The notes under the pieces are model-generated. The model was not told the DNA's origin, did not search any database, and saw nothing but the letters and a program-made list of their open reading frames with translations. The translations under genes and the position numbers were made by a program. A stretch of DNA of 8,425 nucleotides from Paracoccaceae bacterium (GTDB lineage: Bacteria; Pseudomonadota; Alphaproteobacteria; Rhodobacterales; Rhodobacteraceae): NCBI GenBank assembly GCA_003565055.1, contig PXDM01000329.1:1-8425 (forward strand). Reading direction: 5' to 3'. Position 1 is the stretch's first letter. Every line of letters begins with the position of its first letter. Below, piece by piece: positions 6,888 to 8,425 of the stretch.

Positions 6888-6896
6888 GGATAGGGG
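6886..6896 (+). promoter_or_regulatory. Ribosome binding region of mraY
   Basis: GAGGA (6886-6890) overlaps the murF stop and lies 10 bases before ATG 6901. AGGGG (6892-6896) lies four bases before it. Either could serve, and both support the start at 6901. Confidence 0.55.
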
Positions 6897-6900
6897 TGCC

Positions 6901-7986
6901 ATGTTATTCTGGTTGACAGAATTCGCCGATACAGTGCCGGGGCTGAACCTGTTTCGCTATATCACTTTCCGTGCGGGGGCCGCGTTCTTCACCGCTCTCG
7001 TGTTCGGCTTCATCTTCGGCAAGCCGCTGATCAACATGCTGCGCAAACGCCAGACAAATGGCCAGCCCATCCGCGAGGACGGCCCTGAAAGCCATCTGCT
7101 GACCAAGACCGGCACGCCGACGATGGGCGGGTTGCTGATCCTTTCGGCGCTCACAGTCGCAACCCTGCTCTGGGCGCGCCTCGACAATGCCTATGTCTGG
7201 ATCGTCCTGCTGGTCACTGTGGGCTTCGGGCTGATCGGCTTTGCTGATGACCTCGCCAAAGTCTCCAAAGGCAATGTGAAGGGCGTGCCCGCGCGGATGC
7301 GGATCTTGCTGGGGGCGCTGATCGGCCTCGGGGCCGGGGCGGCTTCCATGTATCTGCATCCGCCGGATCTGACCGGGCAACTGGCGGTGCCAGTGTTCAA
7401 GGAAGTGCTGATCAATCTGGGCTGGTTCTTCATTCCCTTTGCGGGCTTCGTGATCCTCGGTGCGGCCAATTCGGTCAACCTGACCGATGGGCTCGACGGG
7501 CTGGCGATCATGCCGGTCATGATCGCGGCGGGCACCTTGGGGGTCATCGCCTATGCTGTGGGGCGCGTCGATTTCACGTCCTATCTCGATGTGCATTACG
7601 TGCCGGGCGCGGGGGAACTTCTGATCTTCACCGCAGCGCTCGCGGGCGGTGGCCTTGGCTTCCTGTGGTATAACGCGCCGCCTGCGGCCGTGTTCATGGG
7701 AGATACTGGCTCGCTCGCGCTGGGCGGTGCCCTTGGTGCCATCGCGGTCGTAATCAAGCACGAGATCGTGCTGGGCATCGTCGGCGGGATTTTTGTGGTC
7801 GAGACACTCTCGGTCGTGATCCAGGTGCTCTATTACAAGCGCACCGGAAAACGCGTCTTTCTCATGGCCCCGATCCACCACCATTTCGAGAAGAAGGGCT
7901 GGGCGGAGCCGCAGATCGTGATCCGCTTCTGGATCATCGCGTTGGTCTTGGCGCTGATCGGCCTTGCCACACTGAAAATCCGCTGA
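6901..7986 (+). CDS. mraY: Phospho-N-acetylmuramoyl-pentapeptide transferase MraY
   Basis: A 361-residue multi-pass inner-membrane enzyme (about ten membrane helices expected). It transfers phospho-MurNAc-pentapeptide from UDP to undecaprenyl phosphate and forms lipid I, the first membrane step of peptidoglycan synthesis. Motifs seen: TPTMGG (72-77) on the cytoplasmic side, FADDLAK with D116 and D117 (family magnesium/lipid-phosphate site), NLTDGLDG (193-200, with D196), GDTGS with D268, and the histidine motif PIHHHFEKKGW with H326-H328. These match the MraY branch of the polyprenyl-phosphate transferase family rather than WecA/TagO, since the HHH motif is present. Length is essentially that of the E. 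coli enzyme (360). It is the last gene of this plus-strand run and a hairpin follows within 40 bases. Confidence 0.97.
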   Translation: MLFWLTEFADTVPGLNLFRYITFRAGAAFFTALVFGFIFGKPLINMLRKRQTNGQPIREDGPESHLLTKTGTPTMGGLLILSALTVATLLWARLDNAYVWIVLLVTVGFGLIGFADDLAKVSKGNVKGVPARMRILLGALIGLGAGAASMYLHPPDLTGQLAVPVFKEVLINLGWFFIPFAGFVILGAANSVNLTDGLDGLAIMPVMIAAGTLGVIAYAVGRVDFTSYLDVHYVPGAGELLIFTAALAGGGLGFLWYNAPPAAVFMGDTGSLALGGALGAIAVVIKHEIVLGIVGGIFVVETLSVVIQVLYYKRTGKRVFLMAPIHHHFEKKGWAEPQIVIRFWIIALVLALIGLATLKIR

Positions 7987-8020
7987 TCTTCATTTTCTTG
8001 CGTAAAATACTCCGGGGGTA

Positions 8021-8037
8021 GGGGGGCAGAGCCCCCC
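8021..8037. terminator. GC-rich hairpin between convergent genes
   Basis: GGGGGGC (8021-8027) pairs exactly with GCCCCCC (8031-8037) around an AGA loop. An alternative pairing uses CGGGGG (8013-8018) with CCCCCG (8033-8038). It lies between the mraY stop (7986) and the aminotransferase stop (8045), where a shared bidirectional terminator would be expected. Neither side has a real T-tract, so it is not a textbook intrinsic terminator. The preceding string (TAAAATACTCCGGGGGT) resembles gene-end sequences that I recall as common in Rhodobacteraceae genomes. Confidence 0.6.
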
Positions 8038-8044
8038 GACGCGT

Positions 8045-8425
8045 CTATTTCAGCCCGGCGCAGAAATCCTGGATCCGCGTGCAGGCTTCGCGCAAAGCCT
8101 CATCCGAGGTCGCATAGCTCACCCGGAAACAGGGCGATGTGCCAAAGGCTGCGCCAAAGACAACCGCGACGCCTTTTTCCTCCAACAGCGCAGTCGCGAA
8201 AGCCTCGTCATCGCTGATTGTCGTGCCGCCCGCCGATGTCTTGCCGATGCAGCCCGCAATCGAAGGATAGACGTAGAAAGCGCCTTCGGGCACCGGGCAT
8301 TCCACCCCTTCGGCGGAGTTGAGCATTTCCACCACCAGATCCCGGCGACGCTGGAACAGCGCATTGTTGGTCGCGATATAGTCCTGCGGTCCTGTCAGTG
8401 CCTCGACCGCTGCCCATTGGCTGAC
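8045..8425 (-). CDS. Class I PLP-dependent aminotransferase, C-terminal part (aspartate-type)
   Basis: The last 126 residues of a minus-strand gene that runs off the right edge of the window. It is open to the edge, so the first visible codon (8425-8423) is not the start. The fragment begins SQWAAVEALTGPQDY and continues with the C-terminal small domain: PEGAFYVYPSIAGCIGKT, then FGTSPCFRVSYATS, and ends at FCAGLK. The arginine in FRVSYATS corresponds to the residue that binds the substrate alpha-carboxylate in fold-type I aminotransferases. The PLP lysine lies outside the window. These strings match, from memory, aspartate aminotransferases (AatA/AspC-like) of Rhodobacteraceae, which swap amino groups between aspartate and 2-oxoglutarate. 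Exact substrate cannot be set from this piece. It is convergent with mraY and not part of the dcw operon. Confidence 0.9.
   Translation of the reverse strand, partial: VSQWAAVEALTGPQDYIATNNALFQRRRDLVVEMLNSAEGVECPVPEGAFYVYPSIAGCIGKTSAGGTTISDDEAFATALLEEKGVAVVFGAAFGTSPCFRVSYATSDEALREACTRIQDFCAGLK

Noticed and set aside
1..8425. CRISPR arrays, tRNA/rRNA genes, insertion sequences, phage or defence genes
   Set aside because: None seen. Apart from the short tandem repeat at 3901-3948 there are no spaced direct repeats, no transposase-like frames, and the coding space is filled by conserved cell-wall and division genes.

Overview
The window is a classic division and cell-wall (dcw) cluster from an alphaproteobacterium, most likely of the Rhodobacteraceae (Roseobacter/Rhodobacter group). 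Three things suggest this: the high GC content, the gene order mraZ-rsmH-ftsL-ftsI-murE-murF-mraY, and protein wording that recalls that family (the MraZ N-terminus, the FtsL 'EWAYLNRPDRL' block, and the aminotransferase 'PEGAFYVYPSIAGCIGKT' block). The taxonomic call rests on recalled family sequences, not on a search.

Layout: bases 1-222 are a non-coding leader with two inverted repeats. The one at 132-171 has the form of an intrinsic terminator pointing toward mraZ. Bases 223-7986 hold seven tightly packed plus-strand genes. Four-base stop/start overlaps join mraZ-rsmH, ftsL-ftsI and murE-murF. Gaps of 7 and 13 bases lie before ftsL and mraY, and the only larger gap (76 bases, between ftsI and murE) contains a small 16-bp tandem repeat that begins over the ftsI stop codon. 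Bases 7987-8044 hold a GC-rich hairpin between convergent genes. From 8045 to the window edge runs the C-terminal third or so of a class I PLP-dependent (aspartate-type) aminotransferase on the minus strand.

How the genes work together: MraZ is the cluster's DNA-binding regulator and RsmH methylates 16S rRNA. FtsL (scaffold) and FtsI (septal transpeptidase) belong to the divisome. MurE adds meso-diaminopimelate (DNPR motif seen) and MurF adds D-Ala-D-Ala to the UDP-MurNAc peptide. MraY then moves the phospho-MurNAc-pentapeptide onto undecaprenyl phosphate to give lipid I. All catalytic motifs looked for are intact and no gene looks frameshifted.

I found no evidence of a new system, mobile element, CRISPR array or tRNA/rRNA gene. 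The points most worth a second look are the terminator-like hairpin just upstream of mraZ, the end of the cluster after mraY where murD would usually follow, the acidic low-complexity tail of MraZ, and the tandem repeat at the ftsI stop.
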